Assembly (NCBI RefSeq): GCF_010015585.1
Contig: NW_022985069.1
Location: 977,528-1,041,527 of the forward strand
Source: Eremomyces bilateralis CBS 781.70
Lineage: Eukaryota > Ascomycota > Dothideomycetes > Eremomycetales > Eremomycetaceae
DNA: 64,000 nucleotides
Direction: 5' to 3'
Shown here piece by piece: positions 54,811-64,000 of the stretch. Position numbers and translations under genes: made by a program. The notes under the pieces are model-generated. The model was not told where the DNA came from, made no database searches, and worked only from the letters and a program-made list of their open reading frames with translations. The number at the start of each line of letters is the position of its first letter. Position 1 is the first letter of the stretch.

Positions 54811-55382
54811 TTTGGCGTAAGATTCAACCTAGCAATGAGCGAAAAACGGCGGTAGATATATTCAACGTCATGCATCTAAGACAAACGTATGCGATGAACT
54901 GGGTATTGGTCATGTTTAACTCAAGTCCGCGTGTAGAAGGTGACGAATGACTAGTATGGTATGGATACCACAGTACGGTGCAACAGGTACAGAAACCACG
55001 AAGGACGCGCAATAGAATTATAAAGAGATGTACCGTAATTCCCTCTCAACCCATTCAATGAAGAACCATAGAGATTGAGAAGGGCGTCAGTTTTCCATCA
55101 CGTTCCAACTGCATGTGCCGTTGTCCGGGATGTTAGTGAATTCTGTATGCTTATTGATCAACTGGAGCCTAATTAGAGATACCATATGGATGCACGAGCA
55201 GGCGAAGGAATGGCGTGCGTCATCAGCTGCCGTCGTCTGCCGGACCTCACCTCATCTATCACTTCTGCCCCGTGCAAATAAGATTCTTGAGCCCATGCGT
55301 TTACGAATTTGACCACCGGTAATCAAAGTGAAATAGTTATATAATTAGGTGATCTATCACGATATATCTACATATCCTGCCA
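54811..55382. other. intergenic, nothing recognised
   Basis: About 570 bases upstream of the ceramidase and downstream of the carboxylesterase. No feature supported. Confidence 0.35.
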
Positions 55383-56976
55383 TCACGTCCCGGGCTGAAT
55401 ATATATCTCGTTCATAAAGTACTCTCGCTCCCATCCCCTATCGTCGCTCACGACTTCAACCGGAACATCAAACAGCATACTGCGTCTCTCCGACACCTCA
55501 TATCGTGGCCAATAATCCCGTTTCCTTCCACCATCTCTGGGATCCTTCCCCCCACGAAACCCATTCGGATCCCCTGTTGTCGCAAAGTTGGCGAGGAACA
55601 AGCTCGCGTCGTCCGCCAGCTGACCCACGCCTGGAGCCCCCGCGGTTTGCTTCATCGCGGAGGGATTGTTGAAAACAAGCGGGATATCGAATGCGTGAGC
55701 AGCACCCTCCTTTGTGGGCGTCCGCCAGCGCAGATAGTACACCCACGTCGGGCTATGGGGTGGCGCGACGCGGATGTTCAGCTGCACCTGCATGCTCTTC
55801 CATGAGCGCGCCGCCGTGGTAGCAGCAAAGAAGACATCCGACGGGCTAAGCTCTGGGTAATGGGTGCGGTAGTCGGACGCGATCTGACTGCCCGTCATGT
55901 TTCCGATATACTGGCGAACATTTCGCTCGATCGCCTCAGGGAGCGTCTCCCAGGTGAGGTTGAATAAGGTCTCGTTGGAGCCGCCGATCAGATTGCGGGT
56001 CTCGTCGTACGTGTTGCCCATGACCATCGGGATATCTCTCGACTGCTCGTTCGCGGTGGGGAAGAATGGATCGCGAGGCAGCGTCAAACCCTCGACAACC
56101 GGCGCATAATTGTTTCCTGCTGGCGACAGCACCACGCGTAATTCCTCCATCGACATATTCAACAGCGCCGACAGTCGCGTCGTGTTGTCCGCGCCCGATA
56201 CTTTGGCCAGCACGGTTTGCGTCGTCTCTTTGGCGTGTTCCAGAGTCCGTCCAGTGATCTGGGCTCCGCTCATCGTCCAAACTCTGTGGAAGAGGCCTTT
56301 CGCAGCTGGTTGCGCCATCAATGTCGCACATTTGGCTCCTCCGCCGCTTTGTCCGAAGATCGTGATGCGGTTTTTGTCGCCGCCGAATCGCTCGATGTTG
56401 TCTCGGACCCATTCAAGCGCGAGGATCAAATCGGCCTGCCCTGGGTTTGCGTTCTGGTAGTCAGAAGACACGCCTCCGAGATATAGGTAACCGAACCCGT
56501 TCACGCGATGGTTCACCGTCACAACCACGACATTTCGAGTCTTCGCCAGCCGAACCCCATCGTACAGCGCATCGTTCACCGTGCCGGTACCCTCCATGAA
56601 AATAGACGAGGACCGGGAGTTCCTGTTCGCGTGGTGAAGGATTGACCGTCGGTGTCCAGATGTTCAGGTTCAGGCAATCTTCGGACTGTACGGTGCCGTT
56701 GATGTCGTTCCCTGTTGGCTGGGGTGCGATGAAACCATACTCAGTGCAGACTTTCGGTTCGGTCCATGGAGCTGGTCGCCGGGGCGCTTGGAATCGAGTG
56801 TTAGCTGTGTCGGCACCATAAGGGATATTCTTGAACGTGTGGATGCCATGGTCTCTGAAGCCAAGGACAGGTCCATTTGTCGTGCTAACGAGTCCTCGCC
56901 CTGTCAAGCCCTCCTCCGCCACTTGACCTAGGACACAACTGAAGAGGAGCTGTACGCTGAGTATTAGCTTCATCAT
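55383..56976 (-). pseudogene. secreted type-B carboxylesterase/lipase, interrupted by a frame break
   Basis: Two abutting frames, 56976-56598 and 56597-55383, together give one esterase. The first has a signal peptide (about 1-18), T-F-K-N-I-P-Y-G, E-D-C-L-N-L-N-I-W-T-P and ends at P-V-L-V-Y-F-H-G-G. The second resumes with G-T-G-T-V-N-D-A-L-Y-D-G and has V-V-T-V-N-H-R-V-N-G-F-G-Y, the nucleophile elbow F-G-Q-S-G-G-G, and a Glu/His pair region ending A-A-H-A-F-D-I-P. The break, a +1/-1 shift at about 56600, removes the usual H-G-G-G loop tail. No intron explains it. Otherwise the gene is full length with no other stop. It is either a recent pseudogene or a sequence error. Confidence 0.75.
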
Positions 56977-57838
56977 CCTGTTAACGGGTCCCAGAGTGTT
57001 TCCTACCTTGCGGGCTATTCGTACATATATGATGGCTTCGGTTAGCAGTCAAACTCCAAATTACTGGTAGATATGATGGGTGGAAATTCTTCCGATAGTA
57101 TACAGGGATCAAGCTCCTGGGATGAGAGATCATCATTTAGCAATACCTCGGGCTTGACTTCAAGACGTTCCTCCGTCCGCGATTCTCGCCTGAATACGCC
57201 CCGCAGACAAGAATCTCAGGTGCTGACAAGAACGAGTAAGTGTCAGGTTCCAACGAATCAGTGGGGGAGGGAGAATATGTCGATCGATACCAAGCGAACC
57301 GGTCGTTAAACCGGAAATCCCCCGATTTTAGATGGTGGATATGATGTCTCGTATAGGAATTTGTACTTGAAGATCTCTCTTTAGGTTTGGCAAAGGCGTT
57401 CCCGCTATTTGGTTTAGGCGGAAGTTGACGAGCGTGGCGGACTTGAGTTTATGAGGATTGAGGGGTCAATTATCCCTTTTTTCCGGACCCCTTCTGTCAA
57501 TTGTAGAGTATCGCAAGGAATCGTATCAAAAGTGCCAAATACTCGGTCCAGGACAGGGATACACTGGACAACACAAGCATACCTCAATCGCGGCTTCAAT
57601 ACTTCCACTCTATATCCGTGCATAAAGATCTTGCCTTTGACTGAAATCCGCTTGGGGTGGGTGGTAGATATATACGCCAGGTGGCTGGGGAACAAGCCCT
57701 CTCCGAATGCCCAGCTCCAGGTATGATCAAGAAAAGGAAGCCCCACAACCGCATAGGCACATACATATCAACTCCAAACGACCAGACGCTTCGATAGAAA
57801 AATTCCAATAAACCGCACCCTAGCCACGAAGCTGACCA
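56977..57838. other. intergenic, no supported gene
   Basis: About 860 bases. A 78-codon plus frame at 57073-57309 is Ser/Arg-rich without homology that I recognise, and is not called. Confidence 0.35.
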
Positions 57839-59781
57839 TCAAGAGCGTTCACCTCGCCGAGGAGAACCAAGAAGCGGGTGCTCCGACGCCTGCCATTCCG
57901 GCGACAACGCCCCCGAAGAAATCGGCGACGGCTCCCCAAAACTCATACTCCTCGCACGCTCCCCGATTGACGCGGCCGAGCTCCTCCGTCGATGCGACGG
58001 ACCCAGTGACGGGCTGATCGCCGGCGGCGGCAAGGTCATGAAGTCCTCCCCCAGACTACCATGTCTCCCATCGTCCGGCGGCGTGATCAGCGGCCAGTTG
58101 GGGGTATTCTTCGCGGAGGTGGGCAGCGGGGAGAGTTCAGTGTCGGGGTCGCGGTCCCAGCCGTGCGACGTGCGGTAGTTGGCCATCTTCTCGTCTTCGC
58201 TGAGGCGGAAGACGTGGGCGCCGGGGCGCATGATGAGGTACATGGAAATGTAGGCAAAGAGTTGGAGGCCAAGGCAGATGCCGACGAGGGTGGGGTAGAG
58301 GGTGAGGCCGTAGTGTTTGCGCTCGTCGATGGGGTCGAGGATGACGTGGGCGTGGATGCCTAGGCTGTACACGGCGCTCCAGCACCAGCAGGTGTTGAAG
58401 AGACCGGTGCTGGAGAGGATGACGATGGTGAGGACGGAAAGTGAGATCATGGCATCTTTTGCTGTGGTGAGGTACCAATGATACTTTCCGCTAGCCACCA
58501 GTGAGAATACCCAAGTGAGGATAGGAGAAACCAAGAAGACAAGGCCGAGGCTGAGAACCCAAAGATTGCGACAACTGAGTCCGATAGTGGGTGTAATCCA
58601 AATAATAGCGAATGCACAGGAAACGGATGCCAGAACAGGCAAGGCAGCGAGAATTAGTAAGATGAACGGAGATCGGTCGCCTGGCGTATGGCTAGGCACC
58701 AGTTTCTTGTTCGGCCGGAAGCAATAAACTGCACCATTCCATGGTTGAGCATCAATGTAGTCGTCGGGCTGGGCCTTCTTATTCTTCCCGTGGAAGAACC
58801 AAGTCGACGTCCTGGCTTTGATTTTCGAAAACAGATGCTGATCGCGGTGACCCCGCTCTTTGACAGTCCGGTTGTAACGTTCGAGGATTCGCAGGCAAGT
58901 TCGTCTTGAGGAGAACCCCGAGAGAGTGTTGCTGAGCATCACGGAGTTAATGATGAAACTCAGGAACATGGCCTAGAATTGCTTTAGTTCTGTTGGACAG
59001 ACAACAAGGTATTGGAGTCACCCACAGTACCAATTCGGCCACCTGGTTGACTAGATGATGTGCCGCCAATCGAAGGCACGAATGCCGCGATGATGCTCCA
59101 CAGGTAGTTAAAGATCACCAACAGCGCTCGTAAGACCTCGTTCGTACGGCTGTCAACCAATTCGTCTGCCGTCTCGGCCAGGATGTGGTTCAAGTCGTCT
59201 CGACTGAGGGTATGGCCAGATTCACTGTGGATTTCTCGCAAAAGTGAGACGACACTCCCCATATCTCCCGTGAGCTCTTCAATCGCACACCAAATCACAG
59301 CCTGGGTTCCAGGGTTGGACGACGCGTCAGGACGTCCGTCGGAGTTCCATTGCGCCATGGAATAAAAACGACTCCAAACCTCAGCTTTGGTTAAAAGCGA
59401 CCACATAGCATCTATGGGGTCTCCAATGTGGTGGAAGATGATCAACACCCGATGTTTGAATCCAATGCGTGGAAGATGAATGTTTCCGATCATCAGCAAG
59501 ATCGGAATCAGCCATGTTAACAACCGTGGTCCGATATCGTCGTAGAATTCATCTCGCGAATGCGGGCATGATGTCTCGCACCCTAGGATTGTGAGTTGAA
59601 GATCGTCTCGCTGAGACAGATATGAAGTGCCATTGTAATAGAAGATGGGATCTGATGGAGAAAGCGTGCCGTTATCCAAACGCGCCTGTATATCGATGTT
59701 GCACTGTGCGAGATCGACAGTGGCGCTAGGCAGCGCATAGAACAAGAGAACCACCACAACGCTCTGGCGGAAACACAGCAT
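57839..59781 (-). CDS. polytopic membrane protein of unknown function
   Basis: Exons 59781-59026 and 58972-57839 (53-base intron) give 629 residues. A signal peptide (about 1-21) and a luminal N-domain with sequons and two Cys pairs precede about seven hydrophobic helices: one near 90, one near 225, one around 255, and four between about 350 and 500. The C-tail (about 130 residues) is Pro/Ser-rich with S-P and R-R-R-S-S motifs, so probably cytosolic and phosphorylated. I recognise no domain. Homologous hypothetical proteins are expected across Pezizomycotina. Confidence 0.75.
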
Positions 59782-61509
59782 GACTGGACAAAATCAACAG
59801 GTGGGGATGCAGACAAGAAAAGAAATAACGGTCAAGTAATGAATATCTTTCCTTATTTACGAAGTGGCGACCTATCATCGAAGGGGAATCGAGGACTGCT
59901 GCACGTACTCCTTACCAGATATGGGCGGCAGCCACTCGTCCAACTGCAAGTAGTTCGTCTGGAACATGATCGGGGGAATTATAATGCCAGCCCGTCGCGC
60001 GATGCATGTCTGATAGATTTAAAATAGCAGAAGTACTCGACAGTCGACACGAGTAGCGTTCTCATGCAGCCACACTCATGGTGTTTGAAACCTTCAATAA
60101 GTGAAACTGAAGCGAGGTTGAGGAAGAAATAAATGTGAGCCAATGAAAAAGGCATGAGGTGTGTCTCCATAGGCTGGCTCCGCGGCTGGGCCTGGAAGTA
60201 AATGCAGGGCATCGCCACTTCACCGGCCTCGTTGCTGTTGCGATTTCGTGGGGTAGTTGTGCTCAAAGTACAGAATACTGTCGTGATGTTATTCCGTACT
60301 CCGTCCTCGGTTCTCGACTTCTAGGGCCCTACTGCATGCAGAGCTCCATGGCGTCAGTAACGGATGCCCAGGATTGCTTCGCCTAGGTAGGTATATATAA
60401 ACTAGGAGCCTCGTATATTAAGACAGGAGATCCAAGGGTAACAACTAACAGGACTCGGCAAAATAAGGACTCAAGCTTGCCTGAAGGAATACAAACTGCC
60501 ACCCTCAACCTCAATGAGCTGTCGATGTGCGAGAGATATCAGAACATTTCGCATAAAGCCAGAACTTGAAAAGAAACCTAAACAGAAATAATGGATCGAC
60601 TGGTCCGATTACCAGCAGCCAATATGGGAACGCCTTGCAAGCAGATAGAACGACGGTCTGACGGGTCTGTGGGCAGTGCCCGGCACGAGCATGAGAAACT
60701 CCGGTTTTCAGTCCGAAGAACGGTGAAACATACTTTGTCTTCACTCTTCAGAAAGGGCTCACCACTGTGACCATACAGGATGCTTAAGAACAATCGAACG
60801 AACAAAAACGAGAAGAATATTTTGTAATTATAACTTCTTTTGCTTCGTCACTCTTGCAGGGGATCCATCATGCTGTGTCTTGAACTGCTACTAAGCATCA
60901 CACACTTGGGTATGATGTTGGTTATTATAGGCAAGGAAGACGATAACTGGGAGTATGAGTTAATAAGATACTGGTACAGTGTTACCAGTATTCTTATTAG
61001 GATGTCCGATGTTCCGATAGTGTATTGAAGATGCGTACAGTAGTCCGAAGGTAGTAAGTGTTGCGAGATGTTCAGGTGAGCCCATCACATGGCTTCACCA
61101 AATCCCAGCTTCTCCACACTTGACTTCGTGTTCTGCTTCCAATCAAGATGACTCTAATTCCTCCTTCATAATCACCAGACTTTCGTTCACCCTGCTGTTG
61201 ACTCTTCTATTCTCCTTTCCTATAACGATCCCTATGTTTATCTTAAATTGTGTGTAACTTGATCACTTCTCTCAACCACCATCCATTCCATCGGTCGCGA
61301 TACCCTCATTTCCTCGTCCGCGTGCGACCTCAACCTTACGGACCCTATTGTATAGGTGCTCTTTACCAGCTGTCGAACTGTTCTTGTGCTCAAACCACCA
61401 TTCATGAGCATATATATTCTACGAGCAACCCTTCAGTTGCAATAACCAACCCCTCTTCACTTCATTGCTTGTATTTCTACCTTACCCACTTCCATAGGAC
61501 CCTGCGATC
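59782..61509. other. long divergent intergenic region before the INSIG gene
   Basis: 1.7 kb without a supported gene. It has ATTCCGTACTCCGT at 60291-60304 (the TACGGAGTA-type motif) and a pyrimidine-rich leader from about 61130. The length is consistent with a regulated promoter or an unannotated non-coding transcript. Confidence 0.4.
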
Positions 61510-62922
61510 ATGTCCTCCAATCCTCCAATCCTCCGTCCTCGCCCCCGTCGCCCTTTTGAACTCAACATGGAGAGTCCCTCCCCTTCTCCCTCCACATCAG
61601 AGTTCTCTTCAGCCAGGCCCCTCGAGTCAAACACCCAGAACTCCAGCGAGCAGGTCGCCCACTCCCCCACAAGTCCTTCCATCCTCTCAGGGTCCGATCG
61701 CAACCATGACGCAACTGACCCGCCGTCCCGCACCCGCTCCGTCATGAACCTCACCTCCTCCACCCTGGTCGGCATCTTCGGTCCATCGATTACCACGTCG
61801 GAAAGCATCGACGTGTCCGAGGCAGCAACACCGTGGAGCACCGGCGCAGAGACTCCCGCTCACAGAATGAGTGGATGGGACGACGACTCGGGGGGCGATC
61901 TCACGATGAGCTATAGCGGCGGACATGCTCCCGGTACGGAAGTCAACCCCGCGAGCCTACGCGACCGGCTGAGCCACATATCCTCGTGCAGACGGAGCGG
62001 CGCGTCAAGCTGGAAGGATTATTCGAGCGCCCGGAGCAGCACGAATGATAGAAGAGAGGAATACTTACGGACTACGAGACGCACATCCTTGGCAGGCCCA
62101 GGTGGAAGGACCCATAAAGTCTCGGCCTCCCGCCGTCTCTCGCTGTTCTTCCTCCGCACCACCGCGCTCTTCATCGTCGGTACGCTGTACGGATCCTTCA
62201 TCTCTCACCTACACGACAACCAGAACCTCACGCCAGTACCGATGTCCGCCCTCAATAGCCGCAGTTGGGCCTATCTTGCGTTCTGGGGGACGTGTGGGGT
62301 GCTTTGGGGCAAGCTACTACCGTGGGTAGACAGGTTATGGGCCGAGAAGCTCGGGAAGGATTGGGTCGGGAGATTGATGGAAAACTCCAGTGGGAGAGCC
62401 GGAGAGAGGGGGCAGTTGGGGTGGCCTGACTTCGTGCGGGGAGTGGGGGCTTTCGTTGGGATTGCATTCGCCATCGTAGGTTTATATTTGAATTTAGGGA
62501 AGGATGTTCAAGATGCTAACCCGCTGCAGCGCAAACTCCCATGGACATCCACCACTCAGGCATCCGTCACGCTCTCATTAGCGAATCCCGTCCTGTGGTA
62601 TCTCCTCGACCGCACCTCCGCAGGCCTCGCACTCTCCTCTGTCGTCGGCCTCGCCGGGACCGTGGTGCTCCTCCTCACCAACGCCCAGCTCGTCCCCGGT
62701 CCCACGTCGTCCTTCTCGCAATTCGGGAATTCATCCGCAACTTCAGCGATTGTAGGCGGCGGACTCATCCGTGGGAATGGGACGTTGGAATGGGCGAGCT
62801 GGAAAGATCGCGAACTCATCGGCGTCGCGACTTGGTTTTCTTCCGTTTTGTTCTGCAGTTGCGTCTGCTTTGGGAATGTGGGGCGTCTGGGACGGAAGTG
62901 GACAGCGGTGGGGAGGCAATGA
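61510..62922 (+). CDS. INSIG domain protein (sterol-sensing ER membrane)
   Basis: Read through, 470 residues; with the probable 54-base intron 62476-62529 (GTAGGT, GCTAAC branch site, CTGCAG) removed, 452. The N-terminal ~210 residues are Ser/Pro-rich and disordered. The INSIG part follows: R-R-L-S-L-F-F-L-R-T-T-A-L-F-I-V-G-T-L-Y-G, A-Y-L-A-F-W-G-T-C-G-V-L-W-G, W-P-D-F-V-R-G-V-G-A-F-V-G-I-A-F-A-I, then R-K-L-P-W-T-S-T-T-Q-A-S, A-N-P-V-L-W-Y-L-L-D-R-T and a final E-L-I-G-V-A-T-W helix. Splicing restores the family's A-I-R-K-L-P-W junction. INSIG proteins hold HMG-CoA reductase or SREBP-type regulators in the ER under sterol control; in Aspergillus the counterpart is InsA. Confidence 0.88.
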   Translation: MSSNPPILRPRPRRPFELNMESPSPSPSTSEFSSARPLESNTQNSSEQVAHSPTSPSILSGSDRNHDATDPPSRTRSVMNLTSSTLVGIFGPSITTSESIDVSEAATPWSTGAETPAHRMSGWDDDSGGDLTMSYSGGHAPGTEVNPASLRDRLSHISSCRRSGASSWKDYSSARSSTNDRREEYLRTTRRTSLAGPGGRTHKVSASRRLSLFFLRTTALFIVGTLYGSFISHLHDNQNLTPVPMSALNSRSWAYLAFWGTCGVLWGKLLPWVDRLWAEKLGKDWVGRLMENSSGRAGERGQLGWPDFVRGVGAFVGIAFAIVGLYLNLGKDVQDANPLQRKLPWTSTTQASVTLSLANPVLWYLLDRTSAGLALSSVVGLAGTVVLLLTNAQLVPGPTSSFSQFGNSSATSAIVGGGLIRGNGTLEWASWKDRELIGVATWFSSVLFCSCVCFGNVGRLGRKWTAVGRQ

Positions 62923-63425
62923 AGGTTTGTCGCCGCTATAGTAATACCGTACCAGGTCGCTCGTAACGATTATGAACGTTGGGAGGTTTTAGTCTCCCTA
63001 ATATTCGCAAGCGCAGTTACATTCCTCGAGTCTTTAGCAACATCCAGCCTTCAGCCGGAAATCGCGCCATGGGATATACGTGGGCGTGTTTAAATCCGCC
63101 TCCCAAATTCATACGAGATGAAGGAGTTTCGGAGGAGAATCTCCCGATCGCATCCACAATTTACATCAAACATGCCGAAAGCGGAATTAGTCCGCTAGCC
63201 CCTTGCTTCTCCACGTGCATTCGGTTCATTTACGCCTCCATGGTTCCGACGATCACAAGCTTGGAAGAGGGGGGCATCAGACCATCGGCCGGCCTGGTCG
63301 TGTCCCAAAGAGTCGGAGTATCTCGAACTTCCAGTCTCCATCTTTCAACATGATGGATATGTAATTGTAAATTCGTAATATTTCCGGATTGTGTGAAGTT
63401 TAGGTCGTCGCCTTTCTCATGCTGC
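62923..63425. other. intergenic, nothing recognised
   Basis: About 500 bases, 3' of the INSIG gene and 5' of the dehydrogenase gene. Confidence 0.35.
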
Positions 63426-64000
63426 ATGATCATGGCCGACCAGGACCGCTTCGGGTCCTCAACGACTGGCGATGAAATTGTCGAAGCGTTCGCAAACGAG
63501 GTCAATGGGAAGACTTGTAAGTCAGAAGGATGGATCCACTACACCCCACCCCCTTGTTCGTCTACAAACATCCAGACATACATTAACATGCCCTCCAGTC
63601 CTCATCACCGGCGCCAGCGCCCACTCCCTCGGCGCCGAAACCGCCCTCTCCCTCGCCCGCAAAGGCACCCCCGCCCAACTCATCCTCCTCAGCCGTACCG
63701 AATCGCGCGTGACGCCCGTCCTCTCTCAAATCCAGCATCTCAACCCCCGCGTTCAAACCTTCTTCTTCCCCATCGACCTCAGCAGCCGCTCCTCGGTCCA
63801 CGCCGCCGCGGAGCGCGTGCTCGCCCATCCTCAGATCCAGCGCATCGATGTGTTGATCAACAACGCGGGGGTGATGGGCGTGCCGTATGCGCCGGCCGGG
63901 GAGTTTCGAGAGCGGGGTGGGAGGCCGGTGGAGATGCATTTGGCGGCGAATCATTTGGGACCGTTTTTGTTGACGGCGTTGGTTTTGGAGCGGATGAGGC
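63426..64000 (+). CDS. short-chain dehydrogenase/reductase (5' part, runs off window)
   Basis: Exon 1 63426-63516 (ATG ATC ATG; the second ATG, 63432, is equally possible), an 82-base intron, then exon 2 from 63599 to the window end. The Rossmann start reads F-L-I-T-G-A-S-A-H-S-L-G-A-E-T-A, the L-L-S-R-T strand follows, then D-L-S-S-R-S-S-V and V-L-I-N-N-A-G-V-M, typical of the retinol-dehydrogenase/WWOX-like SDR branch. N-H-L-G-P-F-L-L-T comes just before the edge. The catalytic Y-x-x-x-K lies beyond the window. Substrate unknown. Confidence 0.88.
   Translation, partial: MIMADQDRFGSSTTGDEIVEAFANEVNGKTCKSEGWIHYTPPPCSSTNIQTYINMPSSPHHRRQRPLPRRRNRPLPRPQRHPRPTHPPQPYRIARDARPLSNPASQPPRSNLLLPHRPQQPLLGPRRRGARARPSSDPAHRCVDQQRGGDGRAVCAGRGVSRAGWEAGGDAFGGESFGTVFVDGVGFGADE

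Noticed and set aside
57073-57309. Ser-rich 78-codon plus frame
   Set aside because: Low complexity, no family resemblance, and close to the promoter of the esterase gene.

Overview
The window is nuclear DNA of a filamentous ascomycete (Pezizomycotina), most likely a Eurotiales mould of the Aspergillus/Penicillium kind. The evidence is short GT-AG introns of 44-60 bases with CTAAC/CTGAC branch sites, compact genes on both strands, and fungal families: Zn2Cys6 regulator, HET domain, INSIG, PTH11/SAT4-like rhodopsin fold, berberine-bridge oxidase. The species call is inference. No rRNA, tRNA or CRISPR was seen. Exon boundaries were read by eye from frame, splice sites and family conservation.

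Layout. 0-7 kb is a decayed accessory stretch: an ankyrin-repeat tail, a five-helix-plus rhodopsin-fold membrane protein gene, a broken Tc1/mariner transposase, a MULE relic with a FAR1-like domain, and an unclassified BAH-like gene. 7.1-9.1 kb has no recognisable gene but holds a 277-base inverted-repeat element that looks like a MITE.

9.1-31.1 kb is the main object: eleven adjacent catabolic-type genes. They encode a medium-chain dehydrogenase/enoyl reductase, a Zn2Cys6 activator, an AtuA-like protein, an Old Yellow Enzyme, a luciferase-like (NtaA/SnaA) FMNH2 monooxygenase, a DHA2 drug:H+ antiporter, an alpha/beta-hydrolase-fold protein with a replaced catalytic triad, an NCS1 nucleobase-type permease, a flavin reductase, a PuuE-type deacetylase/cyclic-imide hydrolase, and an amidase. 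The set reads as import, reduced-flavin monooxygenation, ring opening and amide hydrolysis of an N-heterocycle or cyclic imide. Four of its promoter regions carry six copies of CCG-N-CGG, the kind of site a Zn2Cys6 dimer binds.

31-47 kb: a HET-domain protein, a C2H2 zinc-finger protein, a tail-anchored heme-oxygenase-like protein, a secreted berberine-bridge-type FAD oxidase, a group II PLP decarboxylase and a 2-oxoglutarate/Fe(II) dioxygenase. 47-64 kb is mostly core genome: IMP4 and UPF1 divergently transcribed, a secreted SOD-like protein without metal ligands, an alkaline ceramidase with a 13-base microexon, a carboxylesterase with a frame break, a polytopic membrane protein, an INSIG protein, and the 5' part of a short-chain dehydrogenase running off the end.
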